DNA of 64,000 nucleotides from Chitinophagaceae bacterium. GTDB lineage: Bacteria > Bacteroidota > Bacteroidia > Chitinophagales > Chitinophagaceae. Shown here in pieces: positions 44,506 to 52,768 of the stretch. Location of the stretch: contig SEAC01000002.1 of NCBI GenBank assembly GCA_004173235.1, forward strand, positions 1-64,000, read 5' to 3'. A model generated the notes under the pieces. That model was not told where the DNA came from. It saw only the letters and a program-made list of their open reading frames with translations, and searched no databases. Both the position numbers and the translations under genes were made by a program. Position 1 is the stretch's first letter. Every line of letters starts with the position of its first letter.

Positions 44506-44596
44506 AATTTTCGATATTCAATGCTCAATTTTCAATAATCAGGTGGCTTTCTCTCATTGAAAATTGAATATTGTACATTGCTCATTGAGCATTACT
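44506..44596. repeat. Inverted word repeat TTCAAT/ATTGAA
   Basis: TCGATATTCAATGCTCAATTTTCAAT pieces on the left pair with ATTGAAAATTGAATATTG and GCTCATTGAGCATT on the right. The rest of the gene-free stretch 44077-44707 is family A copy 3, the putative RNA and a short AT-rich leader of the next gene. Confidence 0.7.
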
Positions 44597-44707
44597 TTTG
44601 TTTTCTACCCCGATGTGGTTCCCCTCCTTAAGCGACGCGGCCGGCTCCGGCAGCAGACTTTGAACTACCGAAGCAACTCCTTTTACTTACATTTTATTTA
44701 ATGCGTC

Positions 44708-45409
44708 ATGGAATATAATACCGTGCGGCCCAAAATGATCATTCGTGAATATGGCCGTCACATTCAAAAAATGATCGAGCACCTGCTTACGATCGAAGAC
44801 CGCGAAAAGCGCCAGCGCCAAGCCAATTACCTGGTGGAGCTGATGGGCTTTCTTAACCCGCACTTGAAAACGGTGGAAGACTACCGACAGAAATTGTGGG
44901 ATCATTTGTTCCTCATCACCGACTTCAAACTGGACGTTGATTCGCCGTACCCGATTCCAACAGCCGAAGAACTAGCCGCCCGCCCCGACCCGATACCTTA
45001 CCCGCGCAGGCACCCGCGCTACTCGCACCTGGGCAAGAACCTCGAGCTGGTGATCGACAAGGCACTACAGGAAGAAGACCCGGGCAAGCGCCAGGGCTTC
45101 GCCAACTCCATCGCCTACTACATGAAGCTGGCGTACAACACCTGGCACAAAGACTCCATCCACGACGATGCGATTCAGCAGGAGCTGGCGAACATCACGA
45201 AGGGTCAATTGGAATTCAACAACTCCGGCTATGTAAAGGCTTATCGTCCTTCGCAAGACCGCGAGATGCAGCCGCAGAATCGCTATGGACGCCAGAACCG
45301 CTACAAGCGCGGCGGCGGTGGTCCAAGCCAGCAAGCCCAGCCCGGGCAAGGCGGCGGTGGCAAACGCAACAACAATAACAACAACAAGTACGGGAAGAAG
45401 CGCTACTAG
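44708..45409 (+). CDS. DUF4290 family protein
   Basis: A 233-residue soluble protein. The first ~165 residues (EYNTVRPKMIIREYGRHIQKMIEHLLTIEDREKRQRQANYLVELMGFLNPHLK) are the DUF4290 domain, usually found directly upstream of murA in Bacteroidota, as here. The last ~55 residues are a low-complexity basic tail of Gly, Gln, Asn, Arg and Lys (with NNNNNNKYGKKRY), which suggests nucleic-acid contact. The function is unknown. Confidence 0.85.
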   Translation: MEYNTVRPKMIIREYGRHIQKMIEHLLTIEDREKRQRQANYLVELMGFLNPHLKTVEDYRQKLWDHLFLITDFKLDVDSPYPIPTAEELAARPDPIPYPRRHPRYSHLGKNLELVIDKALQEEDPGKRQGFANSIAYYMKLAYNTWHKDSIHDDAIQQELANITKGQLEFNNSGYVKAYRPSQDREMQPQNRYGRQNRYKRGGGGPSQQAQPGQGGGGKRNNNNNNKYGKKRY

Positions 45410-45429
45410 CGTGAGCCGCCTGCGGCGCC

Positions 45430-45559
45430 GAGAGAAGGAACGCAGATTTATTAAGATCATTAGGATCGGTTATGATTGCTTTTCGAAAGTCGATCTGCGC
45501 TGATCTTAACAATCATAACAAATCTGGAGCATGCCCCGCCCCAGCGGGGTTCTTTCTCT
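45430..45559. repeat. Family A palindromic element, copy 4
   Basis: Begins GAGAGAAGGAACGCAGAT and ends GGGGTTCTTTCTCTG. Here the right arm holds a CCCCGCCCCAGCGGGG hairpin next to CATGCC in place of the usual TCTGCG, a mirror image of copy 3. Confidence 0.8.
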
Positions 45560-45635
45560 GATGGCGTCAGCATTCACGGCTGACGGCTCACCGCTCACGA
45601 TGCCGTATCTTGCCTCCCTCAAACCCCCATCCCCC

Positions 45636-46940
45636 ATGGCTTCATTCGAAGTGGAAGGCGGCCGCCGCCTGAAAGGCGAGATCATTCCGCAGGGCGCCAA
45701 GAACGAGGCGCTGCAGGTCATCAGCGCGGTGCTGCTTACACCCGAGCCCGTCACCATTCACAACATTCCCGACATTCTCGATGTCAACAACCTCATAGAG
45801 CTCCTCGAAGGGATGGGCGTAAAAGTGAACCGCACCGACCGCCATACGTGCACCTTCCAGGCCGACGACGTAGACATCCACTACCTGCGCCGCGACGAGG
45901 TCAAAAGCAAGAGCGGCCACCTGCGCGGCTCCGTGATGTTTGCGGGACCGATGCTGGGACGCTACAAAAAGGCATTTATACCGAAACCCGGTGGCGACAA
46001 GATCGGCCGCCGCAGGCTCGATACGCATACTCTCGGCTTTCAAAAACTGGGTGCAGAATTCACCTACTTTGCCGAAGACAGCTTCTTTTATTTTACTACC
46101 GAAGGACTCAAAGGCACCTACCTGCTCCTCGACGAACCTTCCGTTACGGGCACGGCCAACATCGTGATGGCGGCTTCGCTGGCCGAAGGCACAACCACCG
46201 TTTACAACGCTGCCTGTGAGCCTTACCTGCAGCAGCTCTGCCTGATGCTTAACAATATGGGCGCGAAGATCTCGGGCATCGGCTCCAACCTGCTCACCAT
46301 CGTAGGAGTGGAGCGCCTGCATGCCACCGAGCACCGCATCCTCCCCGACATGATCGAGATCGGTTCCTTCATCGGTCTTGCAGCAATGACGCAAAGCGAC
46401 ATCACCATCAAGAACGTGCGGCTCGACCAGCTGGGCGTCATCCCCGATCGCTTCCAGCAGCTGGGTATCAAAATGAATTTCATTGGCGACGACATCCATG
46501 TGCCCGCGCAGGACGTCTACGAGATCGTAACGTATATGGATGGCGGCGTGCTTACGATGTACGACCACCCATGGCCGGGTCTCACGCCCGATCTTTTATC
46601 GATCATCCTCGTTGTGGCCACGCAGGCAAAAGGCTCGCTGCTCGTGCACCAGAAAATGTTTGAGAGCCGCCTCTTCTTCGTCGACAAGCTGATCGACATG
46701 GGCGCGCGCATCATTCTCTGCGATCCGCACCGCGCCACCGTTATAGGTGTGGGGCGCCAGTACCCGCTGCGCGGCATCAAGATGTCGTCGCCGGATATCC
46801 GTGCAGGCGTATCACTGCTCATCGCGGCACTCAGCGCCGAGGGCAAGAGCACCATCCAGAACATCGACCAGATCGACCGCGGTTACCAGTATATCGACAC
46901 AAGACTGAATGCGCTGGGGGCTTCAATCAGGCGCGTGTAG
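45636..46940 (+). CDS. murA: UDP-N-acetylglucosamine 1-carboxyvinyltransferase, Asp variant
   Basis: First committed step of peptidoglycan synthesis (434 aa, cytoplasm): it transfers enolpyruvate from PEP to UDP-GlcNAc. Clear signatures are GEIIPQGAKNEALQVISA (the KN pair), KSGHLRGSVMFAGPML and TLEIGSFIG-like MIEIGSFIGLAA. In the loop that in E. coli reads PGGCTIG (Cys115, the fosfomycin target) this protein has PGGDKIGRR with Asp121. The start MASFEVEGGRRLKG at 45636 is chosen; an upstream in-frame extension runs through repeat DNA. Confidence 0.96.
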   Translation: MASFEVEGGRRLKGEIIPQGAKNEALQVISAVLLTPEPVTIHNIPDILDVNNLIELLEGMGVKVNRTDRHTCTFQADDVDIHYLRRDEVKSKSGHLRGSVMFAGPMLGRYKKAFIPKPGGDKIGRRRLDTHTLGFQKLGAEFTYFAEDSFFYFTTEGLKGTYLLLDEPSVTGTANIVMAASLAEGTTTVYNAACEPYLQQLCLMLNNMGAKISGIGSNLLTIVGVERLHATEHRILPDMIEIGSFIGLAAMTQSDITIKNVRLDQLGVIPDRFQQLGIKMNFIGDDIHVPAQDVYEIVTYMDGGVLTMYDHPWPGLTPDLLSIILVVATQAKGSLLVHQKMFESRLFFVDKLIDMGARIILCDPHRATVIGVGRQYPLRGIKMSSPDIRAGVSLLIAALSAEGKSTIQNIDQIDRGYQYIDTRLNALGASIRRV

Positions 46941-46943
46941 CGC

Positions 46944-47074
46944 AGAGAGAAAGAACGCAGATCCGCCGTGGGCGGATACGCAGATTTATCAAGATTATTT
47001 ATGATTCGCTTACGCACGTAACAAGTAATCCGCGTAAATCTTAACAATCATAAAAAAATCTGCGTTCTTTCTCT
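46944..47074. repeat. Family A palindromic element, copy 5
   Basis: Begins AGAGAGAAAGAACGCAGAT and ends ATCTGCGTTCTTTCTCT. The nested hairpin (ATCCGCCGTGGGCGGAT) lies in the left arm between two ACGCAGAT words. It lies between murA and the convergent nitroreductase gene. Confidence 0.88.
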
Positions 47075-47076
47075 AT

Positions 47077-47664
47077 TCACGCCAACACCCACTCGACCTT
47101 ATCCTGCATCGCAGCGCGCTCTTTTGCCGGAGATGCAACGGCGATCGTTCCGATGTAGAAGAATCCCATCAGCTTATCGTCGGCGTCCAGTCCGAAAAAT
47201 TCTTTCGCGCTTTCCTTGTAGGTAACTCCGCCGGTTGTCCAATAGCCACCAAGACCGTAGGCCGTGACCGTGAGGTACATATTCTGAACCGCGCAGGCAA
47301 CCGCCGCGATCTCTTCCATTTCCGGAAACTTCTTGTTGGGGTCGCGCTTGAGGCAAAGAGCAACAACGCAACCGGCCTTGAGCGGGTTGGCGAGGAGGCC
47401 GTCATAGGTGGCAGGCTTGAAGTTTTCGCCCGATTCGTTTTTATACAGCTCGGCCTGGAACCGGGCCAGCTTACTTCTTCCCTCGCCGATGAACACCACA
47501 AACTTCCAGGGTTGCAGGTTGCCGTGGCTGGGTGCATAGGTGGCATTTTCCACCACCTGCCTGATGATGCTTTCGTCGATGGGTGCATCGGGGTTGTATT
47601 GCTTCGGGAAGGTGGAGCGGCGCGACTTTATGAGCGTGTTGATCTGTTCGATGTCGTAGGTCAT
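47077..47664 (-). CDS. Nitroreductase family protein
   Basis: FMN-dependent oxidoreductase (195 aa). INTLIKSRRSTFPKQYNPDAPIDESIIRQVVENATYAPSHGNLQPWKFVVF holds the FMN-phosphate-binding arginines and the NLQPW motif; YGLGGYWTTGG is the second FMN contact. It probably acts as a dimer that reduces nitroaromatics or quinones with NAD(P)H; the natural substrate is unknown. GATCTTCG on the minus strand ends four bases before the ATG and could be a -7 box. Confidence 0.92.
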   Translation of the reverse strand: MTYDIEQINTLIKSRRSTFPKQYNPDAPIDESIIRQVVENATYAPSHGNLQPWKFVVFIGEGRSKLARFQAELYKNESGENFKPATYDGLLANPLKAGCVVALCLKRDPNKKFPEMEEIAAVACAVQNMYLTVTAYGLGGYWTTGGVTYKESAKEFFGLDADDKLMGFFYIGTIAVASPAKERAAMQDKVEWVLA

Positions 47665-47869
47665 GCAGCGAAGATCGGGAATCGTCGGTCGTGAACCGGG
47701 ATCGCGGATCGGGATCCAAAAAACGAAAAGGCACCCCCGATGTAAAAATCGGTCACGATCAACTTCGTAGATATAGCCATGCTTCCTTTCGCACAGCTAC
47801 CGCGCCACCCGTTGTTATTTGGCTAGGGCTGCAGCGCGGCTAACGGTTGTTTTGCACAAAACCGAAGCG

Positions 47870-50335
47870 ATGAGGAAGTTCCTTTTAATGGGATTGATGA
47901 TTGCAGTGACCGTGGCGGCACAGGCGCAGGGTGAAAAAGGATCCGTATCCGTAACGATCCGTAATGAGCAGCAGGCGGCCCTCGACGGCGCTACCGTAGA
48001 AATACGGCGTGCGGCCGACTCGGTGCTGGTGAAGACGGCGCTCACCGACAAAGACGGCTTTGCTGTAGCCGAAGGGGTGGTTGAAGGAAGCTACCTGCTG
48101 CACATAACGATGGCGGGGCATGGTGAAGCCTGGACGGCACCGTTCGCCGTCGCTGCCGGCGCCAGTGCCCAACTGCCCGCAATGACGCTGGCCGCGAGTG
48201 CAGGCTCCGAGCTGAAGACTGTAACGGTGGCGGCGCGCAAGCCTTTCATTCAAAAACTCAGCGACCGCATCGTGGTCAACGTGGAGAACAGCATCGTGTC
48301 GGCAGGCTCCACCGCCATCGACGTGCTGGAGCGCGCGCCGGGCGTGAGCATCGACAACAACGACGCCATCAGCCTGCGCGGGCGCAGCGGTGTGATCGTT
48401 ATGATCGATGGCAAGCCGAGCCCGATGACCGGGCAGGAGCTCGCCAACTACCTCCGCAGCCTGCCCAGCAACGCCATCGAGCGCATCGACATCATCACCA
48501 ACCCGTCTTCGAAATACGATGCTTCCGGCAACTCGGGCATCATTGACATTCGCCTGAAGAAAGACCAGCGCCTCGGCACCAACGGCACGCTCAATGCCAG
48601 CTATGGCCGCGGCTTCCTGCCCAAGGCGGGAGCGGGCGGCACGTTCAACTACCGCGCAAAAAAGGTGAACCTGTTCGGGTCGTATAACTACGGTAACCGC
48701 CAGTTTCTCAACCACCTGTTCATCAACCGGAATTTTTATACAGGCGCCATCCGCACGGGTTCGGACGTGAAGGACAATGAGTCGACCGCAGGCGTGAACT
48801 CGCACAACGCGCGCTTTGGTGCCGACTTCTTCATCAGCAAGAAAAGCATCCTCGGCTTCGTGGTGAACAGCAACTTCGCCGCGGTTGACCGCAACGCGGA
48901 TCTGCGCACTACGGTCAACAATCCGCAAGGGGCAGCCGACTATACGTTCAACTCCATCGCCACCAACGACGATCACAACGACAATACGGTGGGCAACATC
49001 AACTTCAAAACGCGCCTCGACAGCGTAGGCTCTGAGCTCACCGCCGACTTCGACTATGGCGTGTTCCACTCGCGCTCCATCACCCGCACCGCAAGCGCCT
49101 TCTACAACCTCGACGGCACGCCCAAGCGTGTGCCCGACATCCTCGATGGTGATCAGAAAGGCAAGCTGCACCTCACTTCGGGCAAGATCGATTACACGCA
49201 TCCGTTGAAGGGAGGGCGCGTGGAAGCGGGGGTCAAATCGAGCTACGTGCATTCCGACAACGATGCGCAGTTCTTCAATGTGTATGGGCCGCTCAGGCCG
49301 GTGGACAGCAGCAAGACCAACCGCTTTTATTACGAGGAATACAACAACGCAGCATATGTAAATGCGAGGCGCGAATGGACGAAATGGTCGCTGCAGCTGG
49401 GTCTTCGCGGCGAGCAAACGAACGTGCGGACGCTGCAGTCGAAAACCGGAGAGCGTTACCGCAACGACTACTTCCAGTTGTTTCCCTCGGCCTTTCTCAA
49501 CTACAAGCTGCGCGACGACCAGGTGGTTGGGTTGTCGGTAAGCCGTCGCATCGACCGGCCCGGCTATGGACAGCTGAACCCATTCCTCTTCCAGGTGGAT
49601 GCAACGATCTACGCAACGGGCGCACCGCTGCTGCAGCCGCAGCTGACGTGGAGCTATGAAGCGAGCTACACAGTGAAGCAATTGAACTTCACGCTTGGAT
49701 ACAGCCGCACGACCAATCCCCAGTCGATCGTGCTTTCGCGCATCCTCGATGTGATTCCCAATTTCGAGATCAGGCCCGGGCAGGATTCGAACATCACTGT
49801 GCAGATCCCGGTGAACCTCCAGTCTTCCGATTATTTCGGGCTTACTGCAACGCTTCCGTGGCGCATCAAGCCGTGGTGGAACCTGCTGGGCAACGTGAAC
49901 GTATACTACAACCACTTCAATGGCAACATTGGCGGGGCGGCCGTCTCTAACGGATCGCCGGCGGGCTCGTTCCGCGTCAACAACAGCTTCACTTTCGGCA
50001 CTGGCTGGGGTGCCGAGCTCAATGGCAACTACTACACGGGCGGCCGCGATGGCTACTCGATGAACCGCGCGCAGACCAATATTTCGGCCGGCATTCAGAA
50101 GACGGTGCTGCAAAGCAAAGGCACGGTGCGGCTGAATGTCACCGACATCTTCCGCAGCAACTATCCAGGCTCCACCGTGACCTACCCGGGGCGCTACGTA
50201 GAAGTGTGGCATGCTGTGCGCGACACGCGCGTGGCAACGCTTTCCTTTACCTGGCGCTTCGGCAACAGCAAGGTGCAGGCCGCGCGGAAAAGAACGACCG
50301 CGAGCGAAGAAGAGCGGGAGAGAGCGGGAGGGTAG
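47870..50335 (+). CDS. TonB-linked outer-membrane beta-barrel protein
   Basis: An 821-residue outer-membrane receptor-like protein. A signal peptide (to AAQAQ) is followed by a carboxypeptidase-regulatory-like domain (VSVTIRNEQQAALDGATVEIRRAADSVLVKTALTDKDG, residues ~20-110). A plug region follows (RIVVNVENSIVSAGSTAIDVLERAPGVSIDNNDAISLRGRSGVIVMIDGKP) with ERIDIITNPSSKYDASGNSGIIDIRLKKD, then the barrel to the end. The layout fits the outer-membrane beta-barrel 3 type rather than SusC. There is no SusD-like partner. The ligand is unknown. The C-terminus continues as a charged tail rich in Arg, Glu and Lys. Confidence 0.88.
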   Translation: MRKFLLMGLMIAVTVAAQAQGEKGSVSVTIRNEQQAALDGATVEIRRAADSVLVKTALTDKDGFAVAEGVVEGSYLLHITMAGHGEAWTAPFAVAAGASAQLPAMTLAASAGSELKTVTVAARKPFIQKLSDRIVVNVENSIVSAGSTAIDVLERAPGVSIDNNDAISLRGRSGVIVMIDGKPSPMTGQELANYLRSLPSNAIERIDIITNPSSKYDASGNSGIIDIRLKKDQRLGTNGTLNASYGRGFLPKAGAGGTFNYRAKKVNLFGSYNYGNRQFLNHLFINRNFYTGAIRTGSDVKDNESTAGVNSHNARFGADFFISKKSILGFVVNSNFAAVDRNADLRTTVNNPQGAADYTFNSIATNDDHNDNTVGNINFKTRLDSVGSELTADFDYGVFHSRSITRTASAFYNLDGTPKRVPDILDGDQKGKLHLTSGKIDYTHPLKGGRVEAGVKSSYVHSDNDAQFFNVYGPLRPVDSSKTNRFYYEEYNNAAYVNARREWTKWSLQLGLRGEQTNVRTLQSKTGERYRNDYFQLFPSAFLNYKLRDDQVVGLSVSRRIDRPGYGQLNPFLFQVDATIYATGAPLLQPQLTWSYEASYTVKQLNFTLGYSRTTNPQSIVLSRILDVIPNFEIRPGQDSNITVQIPVNLQSSDYFGLTATLPWRIKPWWNLLGNVNVYYNHFNGNIGGAAVSNGSPAGSFRVNNSFTFGTGWGAELNGNYYTGGRDGYSMNRAQTNISAGIQKTVLQSKGTVRLNVTDIFRSNYPGSTVTYPGRYVEVWHAVRDTRVATLSFTWRFGNSKVQAARKRTTASEEERERAGG

Positions 50336-50470
50336 GAGAGGGAAGAGAACATGAGAATATGAGAACATGAGGGAAGAGGGAAGAGAACATGAGAACATGA
50401 GAATATGAGGGAAGAGGGAGGAGAACATGAGAACATGAGAACATGAGGGAAGAGGGAAGAGGACGTGACA
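50325..50470. repeat. GAGAACATGAGAACATGAGG word repeats, copy 1
   Basis: Direct repeats of GAGAACATGAGAA(C/T)ATGAGGGAAGAGG words, three blocks, starting at the receptor stop. A second cluster with the same words lies at 61622-61735. Confidence 0.75.
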
Positions 50471-50499
50471 ACAATGTTGCAGCTCCGATGGCCGAAGGG

Positions 50500-50584
50500 C
50501 TGGGATGATGCATTTCCCCTTCCCTTAGGGAACGGATGAGGGGATGGGTCGGGAAGGGGATGAGTACTGCCGGGAGGGGTGAGG
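50500..50584. repeat. CCCCTTCCC/GGGAAGGGG inverted repeat
   Basis: CCCCTTCCCTTAGGGAACGG and GGATGGGTCGGGAAGGGG pair as an imperfect stem between two convergent genes. It may act as a terminator. Confidence 0.5.
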
Positions 50585-51514
50585 TCAAGGACTCGATCGT
50601 GCCAGCAGCTCCAGGTGATGCCCGTTCATGAAGCTTTTGAGGTGCTTGAAGAAATGGCTGTAGTCGTAGTAGCCGAAGTCTTCGAAGCGGAACGCCTGCG
50701 GGCGGGCAGACAGTAGTTCTACGGCCGTGCGGATGCGCAGGATCTGCAGTGCCTGTTTGCCGGTGATGCTTGTTGTGGCAAGAAAGTAGCGTTGGAGCGT
50801 GCGCGCACTGACGCCGTAGCCAGCGGCAAGTTCGGCGATGCTTTGGTTGAATTGGCGCGTTTCGCTGCAGGCGCGCAGCAGGCTGGTAACGATGGCCACC
50901 GGCTCGCGGGCACCGGCATGCCTGTCGATAATGCGGCCGTAGTAGGCGGAAAGCAGCTGCACACGCTCTTCGAAGTTGGCTGCGCTTTTTGCGGCCTGCA
51001 GCACGGGCTTGTCGATAAGATAGGCCAGCGGGTGCACGGCCTCGCGGTATTCCGAAAAGTTGACGTTCTTTTCGAGCACGATCGGCGACACGCGGAACTT
51101 GATGCCGAAAATGCGGTTGCCCACCTGGTGGTGGCATACCATCGGCAGGTGGCGCGGCAGAAAAATATCCTGCTTCACCGGGTAGCGCGTTCCATCGAGC
51201 TGCATCACGAAGGGCGTGCCCAGGTTGAGCATATAGGTGTAACCAACGTTCGGAAAGAGCGCATCGGAGAATCCTCCCGGGTGTTGCGCCAGCAGCTCGT
51301 CGAAGTTCGTTTCCCAGAAGAAGTCAATGAAATAGGAGAGTGCCTTCCGGGCATGGCGCCGGTGATAGTTGCGGGCGAAGTGCGTGCTATGAATGAACTC
51401 CCGGTGCTGCACGGGGTGAAGGTACTGCGGGAGTAGGTGGCCGCAAGCGGCTTTGTTGCACAAAACGGCACGACGACACAAAGGCACAACGAAATGGATG
51501 GGTACGACCCGCAT
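50585..51514 (-). CDS. AraC family transcriptional regulator
   Basis: Cytoplasmic DNA-binding regulator of about 300 residues. The C-terminal ~100 residues hold two helix-turn-helix units (FNQSIAELAAGYGVSARTLQRYFLATTSITGKQALQILRIRTAVELL and FRFEDFGYYDYSHFFKHLKSFMNGHHLELL). The N-terminal half (LSYFIDFFWETNFDELL, ALFPNVGYTYMLNLGTPFVMQLDG) resembles the sensory domain of DUF6597-type AraC proteins. The start is unsafe: in-frame ATGs at 51514 and 51526 lie within a word-like inverted repeat; TTG 51463 and GTG 51412 are alternatives nearer the domain. Confidence 0.82.
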   Translation of the reverse strand: MRVVPIHFVVPLCRRAVLCNKAACGHLLPQYLHPVQHREFIHSTHFARNYHRRHARKALSYFIDFFWETNFDELLAQHPGGFSDALFPNVGYTYMLNLGTPFVMQLDGTRYPVKQDIFLPRHLPMVCHHQVGNRIFGIKFRVSPIVLEKNVNFSEYREAVHPLAYLIDKPVLQAAKSAANFEERVQLLSAYYGRIIDRHAGAREPVAIVTSLLRACSETRQFNQSIAELAAGYGVSARTLQRYFLATTSITGKQALQILRIRTAVELLSARPQAFRFEDFGYYDYSHFFKHLKSFMNGHHLELLARSSP

Positions 51515-51600
51515 CGGGTTACGCATAAAAACGTCGTGTCGTCGCGTCTTCGTGTCTTCGTGTCTTCGTGTGTAAGAAGGGCGAAGACCGCCTCCTTCGC
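51465..51600. repeat. Inverted word repeat CACGACGACAC / GTCGTGTCTTCGTG
   Basis: GCACGACGACACAAAGGCAC on the left pairs with ACGTCGTGTCGTCGCGTC on the right, followed by three direct TCTTCGTGTC words. It lies between the XRE gene and the AraC gene and may end the upstream transcript. Confidence 0.6.
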
Positions 51601-51807
51601 TTACTCCGGCACGTATTCGAGGATGTCGCCGGGCTGGCAATCCAGCGCTTTGCATAACGCTTCCAATGTGCTGAAGCGAACGGCTTTTGCCTTGCCTGTT
51701 TTCAGGATAGAAAGGTTGGCCAGCGTGATGTCCACTTTCGCCGACAGTTCGTTGAGCGACATCTTGCGCTTTGCCATCATCACGTCGAGGTTTACGATGA
51801 TCGGCAT
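51601..51807 (-). CDS. XRE-family helix-turn-helix protein
   Basis: A 68-residue Cro/C1-type DNA-binding protein: IIVNLDVMMAKRKMSLNELSAKVDITLANLSILKTGKAKAVRFSTLEALCKALDCQPGDILEYVP. It is the small single-domain type that is encoded next to DUF2975 membrane proteins. It starts one base after the DUF2975 stop, so the two are co-translated. Targets are unknown, possibly its own operon. Confidence 0.93.
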   Translation of the reverse strand: MPIIVNLDVMMAKRKMSLNELSAKVDITLANLSILKTGKAKAVRFSTLEALCKALDCQPGDILEYVPE

Positions 51808-51808
51808 G

Positions 51809-52333
51809 TTATACGGTTAACTCGGCTTCGGTTTGCAGTTCAACGCCCTTCCTGAATACCTGCGCCAGTATAAATACGATGCCTGCAATAAAGATCACGT
51901 TGGTGGCGATGGGTGGGTTGTCGAGCGTGGGCACTTTTGTGCGCAGCCAGGTGCTGTAGGAGTTGTGCTCCATTGCGGCGATCCAGCCGAGGAAGATGAA
52001 GGCGCTCATGCGTTGGAGCAATTTGGCGATCTCGATGCGGAACGGGCTCGCGAGTTTGATGTCGGCAAGCACCTTTAGCAGCGTCCACGCAGTGAGCGCT
52101 TCGAAAACTGCCACCACTACGCGCATGAGTACAAGCACGCTGTAATGCCCGAAATCGTAGGCACGCGCGGGCTCCAGGTTCAGGCCATTATACAGGTTGC
52201 GTGCGGCTTCGGGGCGGTTGAACGAAAGTCCCCAGGTAACGAGCAGCGTGCCGGCGTTGATGAGGATGCCGATGAACACGATCCAGGCGAGGACGTGCAT
52301 CACCTGGAGCAGTATTTCTGTTTTAATTTTCAT
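51809..52333 (-). CDS. DUF2975 family membrane protein
   Basis: A 174-residue protein with four hydrophobic helices (VMHVLAWIVFIGILINAGTLLVT near the N-terminus, VLVLMRVVVAVFEALTAWTLLKVL, and two more towards the end). IAKLLQRMSAFIFLGWIAAM is typical of DUF2975. It is paired with the XRE regulator downstream, a common two-gene unit of Bacteroidota and Firmicutes. It may sense a membrane or small-molecule signal for the regulator; this is inference. Confidence 0.88.
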   Translation of the reverse strand: MKIKTEILLQVMHVLAWIVFIGILINAGTLLVTWGLSFNRPEAARNLYNGLNLEPARAYDFGHYSVLVLMRVVVAVFEALTAWTLLKVLADIKLASPFRIEIAKLLQRMSAFIFLGWIAAMEHNSYSTWLRTKVPTLDNPPIATNVIFIAGIVFILAQVFRKGVELQTEAELTV

Positions 52334-52439
52334 ATGCGTGGCTTTTGGTTGCCGGGGCGAAGATGGGGATATTTATTGAAAAACAATAAAAAAACATTGA
52401 AAAAAGATATTTTGTCGCCGTAGGTACAACTGAGCAAGA

Positions 52440-52587
52440 CGCATGCTCTGCCCGGCACCGGTAAATTGATCCCCGCACTGCGTGCCGGGATGACGCTGGC
52501 ACCAAGGGGCAGAAGAGGCCCGGCCAGGGAAAGCAGTGGGGGGACGCCAGCGCAGCATGCATGCTCAGCCCGGCACCGGTAAATAGA
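52440..52587. repeat. Family B-like repeat next to the CRISPR remnant
   Basis: Two direct copies of GCATGCTC(T/A)GCCCGGCACCGGTAAAT (from about 52441 and 52558) flank a CCGCACTGCGTGCCGGGATGACG core like that of family B. The right copy runs into the truncated CRISPR repeat. The rest of 52334-52439 is AT-rich leader of the DUF2975 gene. Confidence 0.7.
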
Positions 52588-52676
52588 TTCGGAATGAGTT
52601 CTTTTACATCTATGGACTCCGCGAGAAAACCCGAGAGCGCGTTGTGATTTGCTTTCAGAATGAGTTCTTTTACATC
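52588..52676 (+). CRISPR. CRISPR remnant: truncated repeat, 30-nt spacer, full 36-nt repeat
   Basis: A full repeat at 52641-52676 starts GTTGTGATTTGCTTTCAG and ends GTTCTTTTACATC. The last 19 bases recur exactly at 52592-52610, preceded by a degenerate TTCG. The interval 52611-52640 is 30 nt, the usual spacer length of type II-C arrays. The first 18 bases of the repeat are complementary to the anti-repeat of the tracrRNA at 53924-53941, with a G-T wobble at the end. The repeat sense (plus strand) runs towards the cas genes. No further repeats are visible, so the array is nearly gone. Confidence 0.85.
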
Positions 52677-52715
52677 ACAGTTCGCGAAAACCCGTGTCTG
52701 CTGTGTAATTGACAG

Positions 52716-52768
52716 ATAAAAGGCCGGAGAAATCTGACCCCGATGGGGTGATTTCTGCCGGCCTTTCC
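52716..52768 (-). terminator. Terminator of the cas operon
   Basis: AAAGGCCGGCAGAAAT and ATTTCTCCGGCCTTTT pair (minus strand) around an inner ACCCCATCGGGGT hairpin. It lies 15 bp after the cas2 remnant stop and is followed by T-rich DNA on both strands. Confidence 0.8.

Noticed and set aside
47885..50428. Open frame of 847 codons on the minus strand opposite the TonB-linked receptor
   Set aside because: The composition (His, Val and Arg rich) is that of an antisense shadow in GC-rich DNA, no motif is recognisable, and the plus strand encodes a clear outer-membrane protein.
51526..51655. N-terminal extension of the AraC regulator (with THRRHEDTKTRRHD-like residues)
   Set aside because: It is translated from the word-like inverted repeat at 51465-51600 and has no counterpart in AraC proteins.
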